The translations under genes and the position numbers were made by a program. Of a stretch of DNA of 64,000 nucleotides, positions 26,861-34,686 are shown piece after piece; positions within the stretch are counted from its first letter, which is position 1, and each line of letters starts with the position of its first letter. Below the pieces are notes generated by a model. It was not told the DNA's origin. It worked only from the letters and a program-made list of their open reading frames with translations, and searched no databases. Origin of the DNA: an uncultured Oscillospiraceae bacterium (GTDB taxonomy: Bacteria; Bacillota; Clostridia; Oscillospirales; Ruminococcaceae); contig CAJTNJ010000008.1 of NCBI GenBank assembly GCA_910577565.1, positions 1 to 64,000 on the forward strand. Direction: 5' to 3'.

Positions 26861-26885
26861 TTGCAAAATTAGAAATGTTGATAAA

Positions 26886-26932
26886 TTGTTTACATAAAAA
26901 TTATTGACTTATTAGTGGTATATATTTATTTG
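26886..26932 (+). promoter_or_regulatory. Promoter with TTGTTTACAT box, broken GLUG gene
   Basis: TTGTTTACAT (26886-26895), 8 bases, TTGACT (26904-26909), then a weak TATTTG 17 bases on. The box and its distance to the -35 match those before 464 and 46255. Confidence 0.55.
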
Positions 26933-26952
26933 ATAAAATGGGATGTTTTTTA

Positions 26953-27984
26953 ATGAAGTTTAGAAAAATATTAACTGGAATTTTAACTATATGTTTGGTG
27001 AATTTAAGTTTTATTTCTGTAGTTCAATTAAATGCACAAACTGTAGATAATGCTGTTAACCGATCTGCGTCGATAGTTTCAGATGATAATATAAATATGC
27101 AGACAGCTAAAAGTCCGATGAAGGAATTTGTAATAAAAAATAGAAAAGATTTTTCTAAGTTTATGAAAACACCTGAATATTGGGGAAGTGATTTTAATAT
27201 AAAATTAAATGTTAATATAAACATGATTGTTAAAAAATTTGAGCCAATAAACGAATTTAGAGGTAATTTTGATGGATGTGGACATACCATAAAAAATGTA
27301 TTGCTTAGATGTTTTGTGAAGAATAATTATGGAAAAATATCAAGAGTTAACTTTGAAAAAAGTGTATTTTTAGATAGTAAATGTGGATTTGTAGAAAATA
27401 ATTATGGAATAATAACTGAGTGTAAAGCAAAAGGGAATATAAAAGGATATTGTATTAAAAGGCATTTTGATCTTGTTTTTGGTTTTGTTATAGATAGAAG
27501 AGAAGATAAAGACAATATGGGAGGCTTTGTAATAAATAATAGTGGAACCATAACTAACTGTAAAGCAGAAGGAAATGTAAATGGAAATAGTTATGTAGGT
27601 GGTTTTGTATGATGGAATAGTGGTGGAAAAATAATTAACTGCAAATATACAGGAAAGGTAAACGGCAAAAATTATGTAGGTAGATTTGTTGGTGAAAATG
27701 ATAGTAATATAGAAAAATGTACTGCAACAGGAAAAGTAACAGGAAAAACTTCTGTAGGCGGCTTTGTAGGATTGTTTTATGGAGGATATGGGGGGACAAT
27801 AACTAAATGTGATGCAAAAGGAGAAGTAAAAGGAAATAAAAATGTAGGTGGCTTTATAGGAGAGAATTGGCATGGAACAATAACAGAATGTACAGCAACA
27901 TGTAATTTAAATGGTAAGAAGATAAGTTTGGATAAATTTGTGGGCTTAAATTATGGCGGTGAAATAAAAGATTGTAAAGTATAG
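26953..27984 (+). pseudogene. GLUG-repeat protein gene interrupted by an in-frame TGA
   Basis: The frame runs from ATG 26953 to TAG 27982-27984 with one stop, TGA at 27610-27612. It has a signal peptide (MKFRKILTGILTICLVNLSF), the family head (NRKDFSKFM, FRGNFDGCGHTIKN), then GLUG units before and after the stop (GGFV-stop-WNSGGK; VGGFVG; VGGFIGEN). In the repeat the stop stands where the family has glycine, so one G-to-T change of GGA explains it. ATG 26953 aligns with the paralogues' starts; the usual AGGAGATG is degraded to GGGATG. Either a recent pseudogene or a gene read through at low level; a truncated 219-residue product is also possible. Confidence 0.8.
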
Positions 27985-28011
27985 TAATGTTTTACATTTT
28001 ATAAATTAATA

Positions 28012-28056
28012 TAAATAATGAAGATGTTGTTGTCTAAATAATATCTTCATTATTGT
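28012..28056 (+). terminator. Terminator after the broken GLUG gene
   Basis: AATAATGAAGATGTTGTT pairs imperfectly with AATAATATCTTCATTATT; same GAAGATGTTG-type arm as the other GLUG terminators. Confidence 0.6.
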
Positions 28057-28125
28057 TTATATAGGTTTGTTTATAAAATATAAACAAATTTAAAAGTGTA
28101 AACGATATGCTTTTTAATATATATC

Positions 28126-28154
28126 TTGTTAATATAATATAAAATTGTTATAAT
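28126..28154 (+). promoter_or_regulatory. Promoter of the OppA-like gene
   Basis: TTGTTA (28126-28131), 17-base spacer, TATAAT (28149-28154), 44 bases before the ATG. Confidence 0.6.
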
Positions 28155-28197
28155 TATGAAAGCAATATTAAAATGCATCTGAAAGTAGGCATAATTA

Positions 28198-29859
28198 ATG
28201 AAAGTGGGATTTAGTAAGTTTTTAAAAAAGGTTGTTTGTTTATCTTTAGTTTTTGCTATTTTATTTTTAAGTGGTTGCAGCAGTGATAACGTTGGCGAGC
28301 TGATTAGTTATAGTCTTTTGAATGATCCGAAAAACCTTGATCCACAAACCGCTTCCGATCCAGGTGCAATAATGATTATAAATAATATATTTGAAGGGCT
28401 TTACAGAAGAACACTTCAAGATACATTTGAGTTGGGCGTTGCGTCAAAGGTTGAAGTTAGCTCTGATGAAAAGACATATTATTATACAATCAAAGATGAT
28501 CTTAAATGGAAATATTACACAAATGACAACAAAATGGAAGATGGGAAGTTGATAGATGCAAAGGTAACAGCAGATGATTTTTTGTTTGGGTTTCAAAGAC
28601 TTATGGATCCAAAAGTTTCAACTCCGTATTCTTCTGACTACTACTTTATAAAAAATGCGAAGAAGGTAAAAGAAGGTGAATTACCTTTAAGTGAACTTGG
28701 AGTTAGAGTGAATGAAGAAGGTCAATTTATCTTAGAAGTTGAGCACAAAACTCCTCTTATGGAAGAGCTTTTATCATCTGCTCCGGCAATGCCTTGTAAT
28801 AAGGATTTTTTCTATAGTACAAAAGGGAGATATGGGGCAAAAGGCAGTATGATTATATCTAATGGCCCATTTTTTTTAAGTGCATGGTTTAATACCGATG
28901 ATTCCAAATTTGTTAGAATAAGAGCGAATGATAAATATTATGATGCTAATTCGGTAGTCCCTTTGGGAATAAACTTAACCGTTAGGAAACAATCTGAGGC
29001 TTACAATAAATATAAAAATCATGATATAGATACAGCAATAGTTAATAATGAACAATTTATTGACGGAAAATTATATCTACATAACTATCAGCAATTTCAA
29101 AACAGTGTGATAGGTATCGGTTTTAATCAGAATAAAGAACAGTTTGCAAATGAAAATATAAGAACAGCACTTGCAACTGCTATTGATCGTGATAATCTCA
29201 ATTCTGTTTTGCAACAAGATGATCAGCTTATTGCCAAGGCAATAGTCCCAAAATCAGTTACTATAGGAAGTACAAACTATAGGGCATATATTGGAAATGA
29301 TGCATGTCCTGTTTATGACAGCAAAAAAGCAAAGGAATTACTGGATGTTGGTCTTTCGGAAATAAAATCAAAAAATAAAAAAATTAATGATCTTAATTCT
29401 ATGTCGATTTTAGTAAATGAAAAAATGTCTGCGGTAGTAGAGCAGACATTACAGAATTGGCAAAGAGATCTTGGTGTGTTTTTAAAAATAGATGCGCAGC
29501 CAGAAGAAGCATATAATAAAAAGCTCAAAAGTGGGGAATATGACTGCGCTGTTATGACTTTTACAAGTGATGCTGATAATCCATCATCAATACTTAGTAA
29601 GTTTTCTATTAAGTCATTTGCAAATTTTATTAATGCAAATATTCCTAATTATCAAAAAATGCTTGATAATGCTTCTGTGCAGGAAAGTTTAGATTCTATG
29701 GCAAAAGAATATTATGCTATTGAAAAAGAAATTTGTACTAACGGTAATTTTATTCCGATTTATTACCAAGCGGAATATTTTGTTTGTCATGATGTGAAAA
29801 ATATTATATTTGACCAGGGCAGTCGACAATTTTATTATATGTATGCTACTAATAAATAA
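28198..29859 (+). CDS. Peptide/oligopeptide ABC transporter substrate-binding lipoprotein
   Basis: 553 residues with a lipobox (LSGC, Cys27). The mature part begins with ELISYSLLNDPKNLDPQTASDP and has IINNIFEGLYRRT, LKWKYYTN and VTADDFLFGFQRLMDP, the typical front of family 5 (OppA/DppA) binding proteins; NENIRTALATAIDRDNL is the usual central motif. It captures peptides outside the membrane for an Opp transporter. No oppBCDF genes are adjacent, so it works with a transporter encoded elsewhere or acts as a sensor. Own promoter; monocistronic. Confidence 0.9.
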   Translation: MKVGFSKFLKKVVCLSLVFAILFLSGCSSDNVGELISYSLLNDPKNLDPQTASDPGAIMIINNIFEGLYRRTLQDTFELGVASKVEVSSDEKTYYYTIKDDLKWKYYTNDNKMEDGKLIDAKVTADDFLFGFQRLMDPKVSTPYSSDYYFIKNAKKVKEGELPLSELGVRVNEEGQFILEVEHKTPLMEELLSSAPAMPCNKDFFYSTKGRYGAKGSMIISNGPFFLSAWFNTDDSKFVRIRANDKYYDANSVVPLGINLTVRKQSEAYNKYKNHDIDTAIVNNEQFIDGKLYLHNYQQFQNSVIGIGFNQNKEQFANENIRTALATAIDRDNLNSVLQQDDQLIAKAIVPKSVTIGSTNYRAYIGNDACPVYDSKKAKELLDVGLSEIKSKNKKINDLNSMSILVNEKMSAVVEQTLQNWQRDLGVFLKIDAQPEEAYNKKLKSGEYDCAVMTFTSDADNPSSILSKFSIKSFANFINANIPNYQKMLDNASVQESLDSMAKEYYAIEKEICTNGNFIPIYYQAEYFVCHDVKNIIFDQGSRQFYYMYATNK

Positions 29860-30149
29860 ATCTATATAGTATTTAACTTAAAATTGATTAAATGCTAAAA
29901 ATTTAAAAAATCACACATATGTCATTATATTTTCACAGCTTTATCATACAGATATAGATTGGTTTAAGTTTTTTTAAAAGTTATAATCTGTTGAAATTTC
30001 GTTATAGACAGCTATATTTTAACTAAAATTGTTGTTTTATTTTTTTATTTACCTTTTTATTTATAAAAGAGAGGTCTTTAATCAGAAACGTATTTATAAA
30101 TATATGACGTTTACTTTGTTAACTTTTTTACAATGTTATTTTTCGTGTA

Positions 30150-31973
30150 TTATTCAACGGTTACAGACTTTGCTAAATTTCGTGGTTTATCAACATCGCA
30201 ACCTTTCAAAACTGCGGTATGATAGGCAAACATTTGAAGAGGTACAATAGAGTATAAAGGTAGTAGTATTTCATTATTAGCGTTTGGTATTCTAATGACT
30301 AAATCGGAAGCATTACTATCAACTTCAGATTTGTCGGTACACAAAAGCAGCACATTGGCGCCCCTTGATTTTACTTCTTTTACATTGCTTATAGTCTTTG
30401 CATATAAGTCGGTTTGTGTAGCAATGGCTATTACTGGGGTATTGTTTTCAATGAGTGATATGGTTCCGTGTTTAAGCTCACCGGCTGCATAAGCTTCACT
30501 GTGAATATAAGATATTTCTTTTAGCTTAAGTGAGCTTTCAAGTGATATGCAATAGTCAACGCCGCGACCTATAAAGAATATGTCATGAGAATTTTGTAAA
30601 GTTTTTGCACATTGAAGTATATTGTCGTCATTTTTTAATATATATTTTATTTTATTGGGAATATCTTGGATCTCGTTGCATAATTCGCATATTTCATCAT
30701 TTGAAAGTGTCTTAGAAATTTCTCCAAGTTTTATTGCAAGCATATATAAAGATGTAATTTGTACCGTATATGCTTTTGTGGAGGCAACAGAAATTTCTGG
30801 GCCTGCCCAGGTATAAAATACGCTGTCTGCTTCTCTTGCAATCGAAGATCCCACAACGTTTACGATAGCTAAGGTAAACACACTACGTTCTTTTGCAAGC
30901 CTTAAAGCAGCTAAACTATCTGCAGTTTCACCCGATTGCGATATTATAATAACAAGATCTTTTGTCGAAATTATGGGATTTTTGTACCTAAATTCGGAAG
31001 CAATATCGACATCAACTGGAATTCTTGCAAGTTTTTCAATTACATATTTGCCTACCATTCCTGCATGCATAGCTGTACCGCAAGCTACAATATGTATTTT
31101 TTCAAATGAGGAAAATTTTTCATCTGAAAGGTTACTAAGGCCAAGATCTAGATTGCCTTGCTTTATTCTGGGTGATATGCATCTTCTTATAGCTTCCGGC
31201 TGCTCATTAATTTCTTTTATCATAAAGTGAGGGAATCCGTTTTTTTCAGCTGATTCCACATTCCAATTAGCCGTAAGAATTTCCTTTTCTATATTTTTGC
31301 CATAAAAATCTATAAATTTAATTGAGTTGTCTTTGACTATTGCTATTTCATTTTGGTCTAAAAGTATATATTCACGGGTATGTTTAATAATTGCGGGGAC
31401 ATCAGATGCGATGAAATTGCCGTCTTTACCTTTTCCAACAATAAGAGGGCTGTTTTTTCGTATAGCATAAATTTCATTTGGTCTGTCTAAAAACAATATG
31501 CCAAGAGCATATGAACCTTCTAATTGTTTTGCCGTTTTTGCAATAGCGTCAATTGGATTGTCTTTATAGTTATAGTCAAGTAATTTTGCAACGGTTTCAG
31601 AATCTGTTTCGGTTTCGAATCTGTATCCTTTATTTTTTAAATATTTCTTTATTTGTAAGTAGTTTTCTATTATCCCGTTGTGAACAATGGTGACATTTCC
31701 GCTGTTGTGAGGGTGAGAATTTATATCTGAAGGTTCACCATGAGTAGCCCAGCGTGTATGACCTATTCCACAGTGTCCGCAGGGTCTATACCCCTCATTT
31801 AGACTTTTAATTAAATTGTTTAATCTTCCACGCTTTTTAACGATAGAAATGGTATCACTTTCAAAGACAGCCATTCCGGCAGAATCATATCCTCGATATT
31901 CCAGACGGCGCAAACTATCCAAAAGCAAATCCACACAATCTGATTTACCGACATATCCGACAATTCCACACAT
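30150..31973 (-). CDS. glmS: Glutamine-fructose-6-phosphate aminotransferase (isomerizing)
   Basis: 607 residues from ATG 31973, which places the N-terminal nucleophile Cys directly after Met (MCGIVGYVG). It makes glucosamine 6-phosphate from fructose 6-phosphate and glutamine, the entry to UDP-GlcNAc. N-terminal glutaminase: GHTRWATHGEPS, HNGIIENY. C-terminal SIS domains: CGTAMHAGMVGKY, SQSGETADSLAALR, LKLKEISYIHSEAYAAGELKHG, and the end KPRNLAKSVTVE. Preceded by a glmS ribozyme, so its messenger is expected to be cut when glucosamine 6-phosphate is high. It faces the oppA-like gene head-on. Confidence 0.97.
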   Translation of the reverse strand: MCGIVGYVGKSDCVDLLLDSLRRLEYRGYDSAGMAVFESDTISIVKKRGRLNNLIKSLNEGYRPCGHCGIGHTRWATHGEPSDINSHPHNSGNVTIVHNGIIENYLQIKKYLKNKGYRFETETDSETVAKLLDYNYKDNPIDAIAKTAKQLEGSYALGILFLDRPNEIYAIRKNSPLIVGKGKDGNFIASDVPAIIKHTREYILLDQNEIAIVKDNSIKFIDFYGKNIEKEILTANWNVESAEKNGFPHFMIKEINEQPEAIRRCISPRIKQGNLDLGLSNLSDEKFSSFEKIHIVACGTAMHAGMVGKYVIEKLARIPVDVDIASEFRYKNPIISTKDLVIIISQSGETADSLAALRLAKERSVFTLAIVNVVGSSIAREADSVFYTWAGPEISVASTKAYTVQITSLYMLAIKLGEISKTLSNDEICELCNEIQDIPNKIKYILKNDDNILQCAKTLQNSHDIFFIGRGVDYCISLESSLKLKEISYIHSEAYAAGELKHGTISLIENNTPVIAIATQTDLYAKTISNVKEVKSRGANVLLLCTDKSEVDSNASDLVIRIPNANNEILLPLYSIVPLQMFAYHTAVLKGCDVDKPRNLAKSVTVE

Positions 31974-31984
31974 GTAAATCAATC

Positions 31985-32006
31985 CTTTCGTTGAATATTA
32001 CGAAAG
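31985..32006 (-). promoter_or_regulatory. Hairpin over the glmS ribosome binding site
   Basis: On the minus strand CTTTCGT (32006-32000) can pair with ACGAAAG (31991-31985), which contains most of the GAAAGG site of glmS. It lies between the ribozyme and the start and could add translational control (inference). Confidence 0.4.
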
Positions 32007-32173
32007 TGACAGCAATTTTGTCTGCAATTTTAACACTTGGCATTGCAGTTTGTTTACTGTCTTACGACTTATCGTTTAAAGCCGGGAGAGCATCCGCCGA
32101 ATTTTCGATAACTCTCCGCCTCGTCACTCTGGGGAATGTTTAAAAAATTTAATATTCCGGGAGTCTGGCGCTA
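31995..32173 (-). ncRNA. glmS ribozyme
   Basis: On the minus strand the 5' end reads A-GCGCCAGA (cleavage expected between 32172 and 32171), then GTGACGAGGCGGAGAG, TTATCGAAAATTCGGCGGATGC and CTCCCGGC, in the order and spacing of the conserved core of the glmS riboswitch-ribozyme. A nested stem (GACAG/CTGTC around CTGCAAT/ATTGCAG) fits the 3' P4 region. It sits 20-200 bases upstream of glmS. The RNA cleaves itself with glucosamine 6-phosphate as cofactor, lowering glmS expression. Confidence 0.93.
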
Positions 32174-32580
32174 TATATTATATTTCGTATATTAGAATAA
32201 AATTCTTCAAATATACAAGTTTTTAGTCATTATAGCAAGTGTAAATCATAGAAAAACAGCAATTTTTTCGTAGGTTACAACTGTTTTTGTAAATTTTTAT
32301 AGAAATAAAACAATCATTATGTTAATGTAAAAAACTCAGAATAACTTAAAGATTTTCAAGCTCTTTTATTATTGTTTTTCGCCGCTTTGTTGATATTTAA
32401 AATTCTTTCTTTTGATAAATCATAATAAAATCTAATTTATTGCTTATAATCACTATAATTCCATTATATTCTACACACGATTTGACTTTACGTCAAGAGC
32501 TTATATAAAGCAAGAAAAAATTAATATTTGGTAATTTTTTAAGAAATATATTTCCTATTGATTTTTAAATTAGTTTGGTT
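32174..32580. other. Divergent intergenic region glmS / mraZ
   Basis: A+T-rich, without a supported frame. It must contain the glmS promoter on the minus strand and the upstream part of the mraZ promoter; I do not see a clear consensus for glmS. Confidence 0.4.
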
Positions 32581-32620
32581 TATAATAGGTGCATAGTGGT
32601 TTTTAGTGGTGAATAGTGGT
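32581..32620 (+). promoter_or_regulatory. mraZ promoter and MraZ-binding repeats
   Basis: TATAAT (32581-32586, weak -35) is followed by AGTGGT three times, at 32595, 32605 and 32615, exactly 10 bases apart. MraZ of other bacteria binds short direct repeats with this spacing in front of its own operon (TGGG-type in E. coli, AAAGTG-type in Mycoplasma). The position at the expected transcription start suggests autoregulation of the whole dcw cluster. Confidence 0.75.
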
Positions 32621-32657
32621 TATAAAAATCCTACTTATTTTTGAAAGGAGGCCTTTT

Positions 32658-33077
32658 ATGTTAATTGGCGAATATAGTCATACAATTGATATTAAAGGTC
32701 GACTTAACTTTCCTGTGAAACTGAGGGAATCACTTGGTGAAAGTTTTATAATAACACGAGGATTTGACCACTGTCTTAATGTCTATTCTTTATCTGAATG
32801 GAATTGTTTGGAACAAAGCATTAAAAATTTACCACGAAATAAAAGGCGTGATATTGAGAGGTTTTTCTTTTCAGGTGCGTTTGAAGCTGTGCCAGACAAA
32901 CAGGGAAGAATTGTAATAACTTCTAATCTTAGAGAATATGCAATGCTTGATAAAAACGTGGTTATAACGGGTGCTTCTGATCATGTTGAAATTTGGGATG
33001 AGGCTTTGTGGAACAAGGAATTCAAAAATCTTTCTCCGGAATCTATTGCTCAGGTTATGGATGAATTGGATTTTTAG
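32658..33077 (+). CDS. mraZ: Transcriptional regulator MraZ
   Basis: 139 residues from ATG 32658 after GAAAGGAGG. AbrB-like DNA-binding protein with two similar halves: YSHTIDIKGRLNFPVKLRE and FEAVPDKQGRIVITSNLREYA. It is the first gene of the division and cell-wall cluster and, in studied species, represses that cluster by binding repeats before its own gene; matching repeats are present here at 32595-32620. Size and place fit the family. Confidence 0.95.
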   Translation: MLIGEYSHTIDIKGRLNFPVKLRESLGESFIITRGFDHCLNVYSLSEWNCLEQSIKNLPRNKRRDIERFFFSGAFEAVPDKQGRIVITSNLREYAMLDKNVVITGASDHVEIWDEALWNKEFKNLSPESIAQVMDELDF

Positions 33078-33098
33078 ATTATATTTGGAGAGGAAAAG

Positions 33099-34028
33099 AT
33101 GAACATTGAAACTTTTTCCCACAAATCTGTTTTGCTAAGAGAGTGCATAAATGGACTAAATATTAAACCTGATGGTATATATATAGACGCAACCGTTGGA
33201 GGAGCTGGACACGCATGTGAAATAGCAAAGCAACTTAGAGGTGGCAAGTTGTTTGCTTTTGACAAAGACCCTGATGCAGTTGAAGTTGCAAAGGACAGGC
33301 TATCTGGTTATTCTGCAAGGGTCATCAATGAAAATTTTAAAGAGATGGAATTTGAACTTAAAAGTCGGGGCATTTTTGCGGTAGATGGTGTTTTAATTGA
33401 CCTTGGAGTTTCGTCATATCAGCTTGATAATGAAAAAAGAGGCTTTTCCTATCTGCATGAAGGTGTACTTGATATGAGGATGAGCAAACAAGGAAAAACA
33501 GCTGCAGATATAGTTAATACATATACTCAAAAAGAGCTTATGGATATATTAAAAACTTATGGCGAGGAGAGGTTTGCTTACAAAATAGCTTTAAATATAG
33601 TAAAAAAAAGAACACAAAAACCCATTGAAACAACAACCGAGCTTGCTGACATTATAAAATCATCTATACCGGCCAAGTTCAAAAGAGATAAAAACCCGTG
33701 TAAAAGAAGCTTTCAGGCTATAAGAATAGCAGTTAATTGTGAACTTGATGATTTGGAAAGTGGTCTAAATGCAGCATTTAATATGCTTAATTTAGGTGGA
33801 AGACTTGTGATTATAAGCTTTCATTCTTTAGAGGACAGAATAGTTAAACATAAATATTTATCTTTTGCAAAAGGCTGTATATGTCCTGTGGGATCACCAA
33901 TATGTGTTTGTGGGAATAAGCCAAAGGCAAGGCTTATAAATAAAAAACCAATAGAACCTACCGAAGAAGAAAAAAAATGCAATCCAAGATGCAAGAGTGC
34001 AAAACTTAGAATTTTAGAAAAACTATAA
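33099..34028 (+). CDS. rsmH: 16S rRNA (cytosine(1402)-N(4))-methyltransferase
   Basis: 309 residues. It methylates N4 of C1402 in 16S rRNA. Motifs: HKSVLLRECINGLNI, the SAM site DATVGGAGHA, FDKDPDAVEVA, VLIDLGVSSYQLD, RGFSYLHEGVLDMRM and, near the end, ISFHSLEDRIVKHK. A late cysteine pair (CICPVGSPICVCG) is common in Firmicutes. 21 bases after mraZ. Confidence 0.96.
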   Translation: MNIETFSHKSVLLRECINGLNIKPDGIYIDATVGGAGHACEIAKQLRGGKLFAFDKDPDAVEVAKDRLSGYSARVINENFKEMEFELKSRGIFAVDGVLIDLGVSSYQLDNEKRGFSYLHEGVLDMRMSKQGKTAADIVNTYTQKELMDILKTYGEERFAYKIALNIVKKRTQKPIETTTELADIIKSSIPAKFKRDKNPCKRSFQAIRIAVNCELDDLESGLNAAFNMLNLGGRLVIISFHSLEDRIVKHKYLSFAKGCICPVGSPICVCGNKPKARLINKKPIEPTEEEKKCNPRCKSAKLRILEKL

Positions 34029-34058
34029 TAATTAATAAATGAAAAGGGGAGATCTGCT

Positions 34059-34511
34059 TTGGCAATAAGAACAAATTTGGCTTATGAAAATGCATATCCA
34101 AATCGCGTTGGACAAGCTAGACCGTCTATAAGGAAAGTTGAAAAAAAGGAGTCTTTGAGAGTTAAGCCTTTTTCTTGGGTATTTGTTGTTTTCATAATAT
34201 CAAGTTTGCTTGCTCTTTCTGTTTTTAGCATGGTTAGATTGAATGAAATTACATCACAGATTTCATCGCTTGAAAAACAGTATAAAATTCAAAAAAGCGA
34301 TCAGATAAGACTGAATTCGGAATTGGAATCAAAAATTAGCTATTCAAGCATTGAAGATTATGCCACAAAAAACTGGGGTATGAAAAAACAATCAAGCAGT
34401 CAAGTTAATTATATAAATATATCAAAAGGCAATTCAATAGAAGTAGCAAATGAACAGGAAAAAAGTTTTCTTGACGAATTATTTGATGGAATCAAACATA
34501 TTTTTTCATAA
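34059..34511 (+). CDS. ftsL: FtsL-like cell division protein
   Basis: 150 residues from TTG 34059, with AAAAGGGGAG about 10 bases upstream. Short cytoplasmic start, one membrane segment (about 50-70: WVFVVFIISSLLALSVFSMV), then a coiled-coil region (ITSQISSLEKQYKIQKSDQ) and SIEDYATKNWGMKK. This is the layout of the bitopic FtsL/DivIC type. Sequence of FtsL varies strongly, but the position between rsmH and ftsI supports the call. It should join FtsQ and FtsW/FtsI in the septal complex. Confidence 0.82.
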   Translation: MAIRTNLAYENAYPNRVGQARPSIRKVEKKESLRVKPFSWVFVVFIISSLLALSVFSMVRLNEITSQISSLEKQYKIQKSDQIRLNSELESKISYSSIEDYATKNWGMKKQSSSQVNYINISKGNSIEVANEQEKSFLDELFDGIKHIFS

Positions 34512-34621
34512 ATATTACGTTAGTGAATATTATATAATTAAGTTCACTTTTGAGTTTGTTCAAGTTATTTTGCAGTCGGTTTATCAACATATTAATTGTT
34601 TTAAATCGTTTGCTTTAATAT

Positions 34622-34660
34622 AAAAGCCTATTCGTATATGGGGACGAGTAGGCTTTTGTC
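34622..34660 (+). terminator. Terminator-like hairpin between ftsL and ftsI
   Basis: AAAAGCCTATTCGT (34622-34635) pairs with ACGAGTAGGCTTTT (34644-34657) with one G-U, giving a 14-bp stem with a T-run. It lies inside the cluster, so it may act as an internal attenuator or partial terminator. Confidence 0.7.
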
Positions 34661-34686
34661 CCTATTTTAAAACCTGGAGGAATTTC

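Noticed and set aside
26938..26952. ATG at 26938 as start of the broken GLUG gene
   Set aside because: Alignment with the paralogues puts the start at 26953; the earlier ATG lies where the others have spacer before the ribosome binding site.
27370..27873. Minus-strand frame of 167 codons opposite the broken GLUG gene
   Set aside because: Same cause: antisense of a repetitive coding region without start signal.
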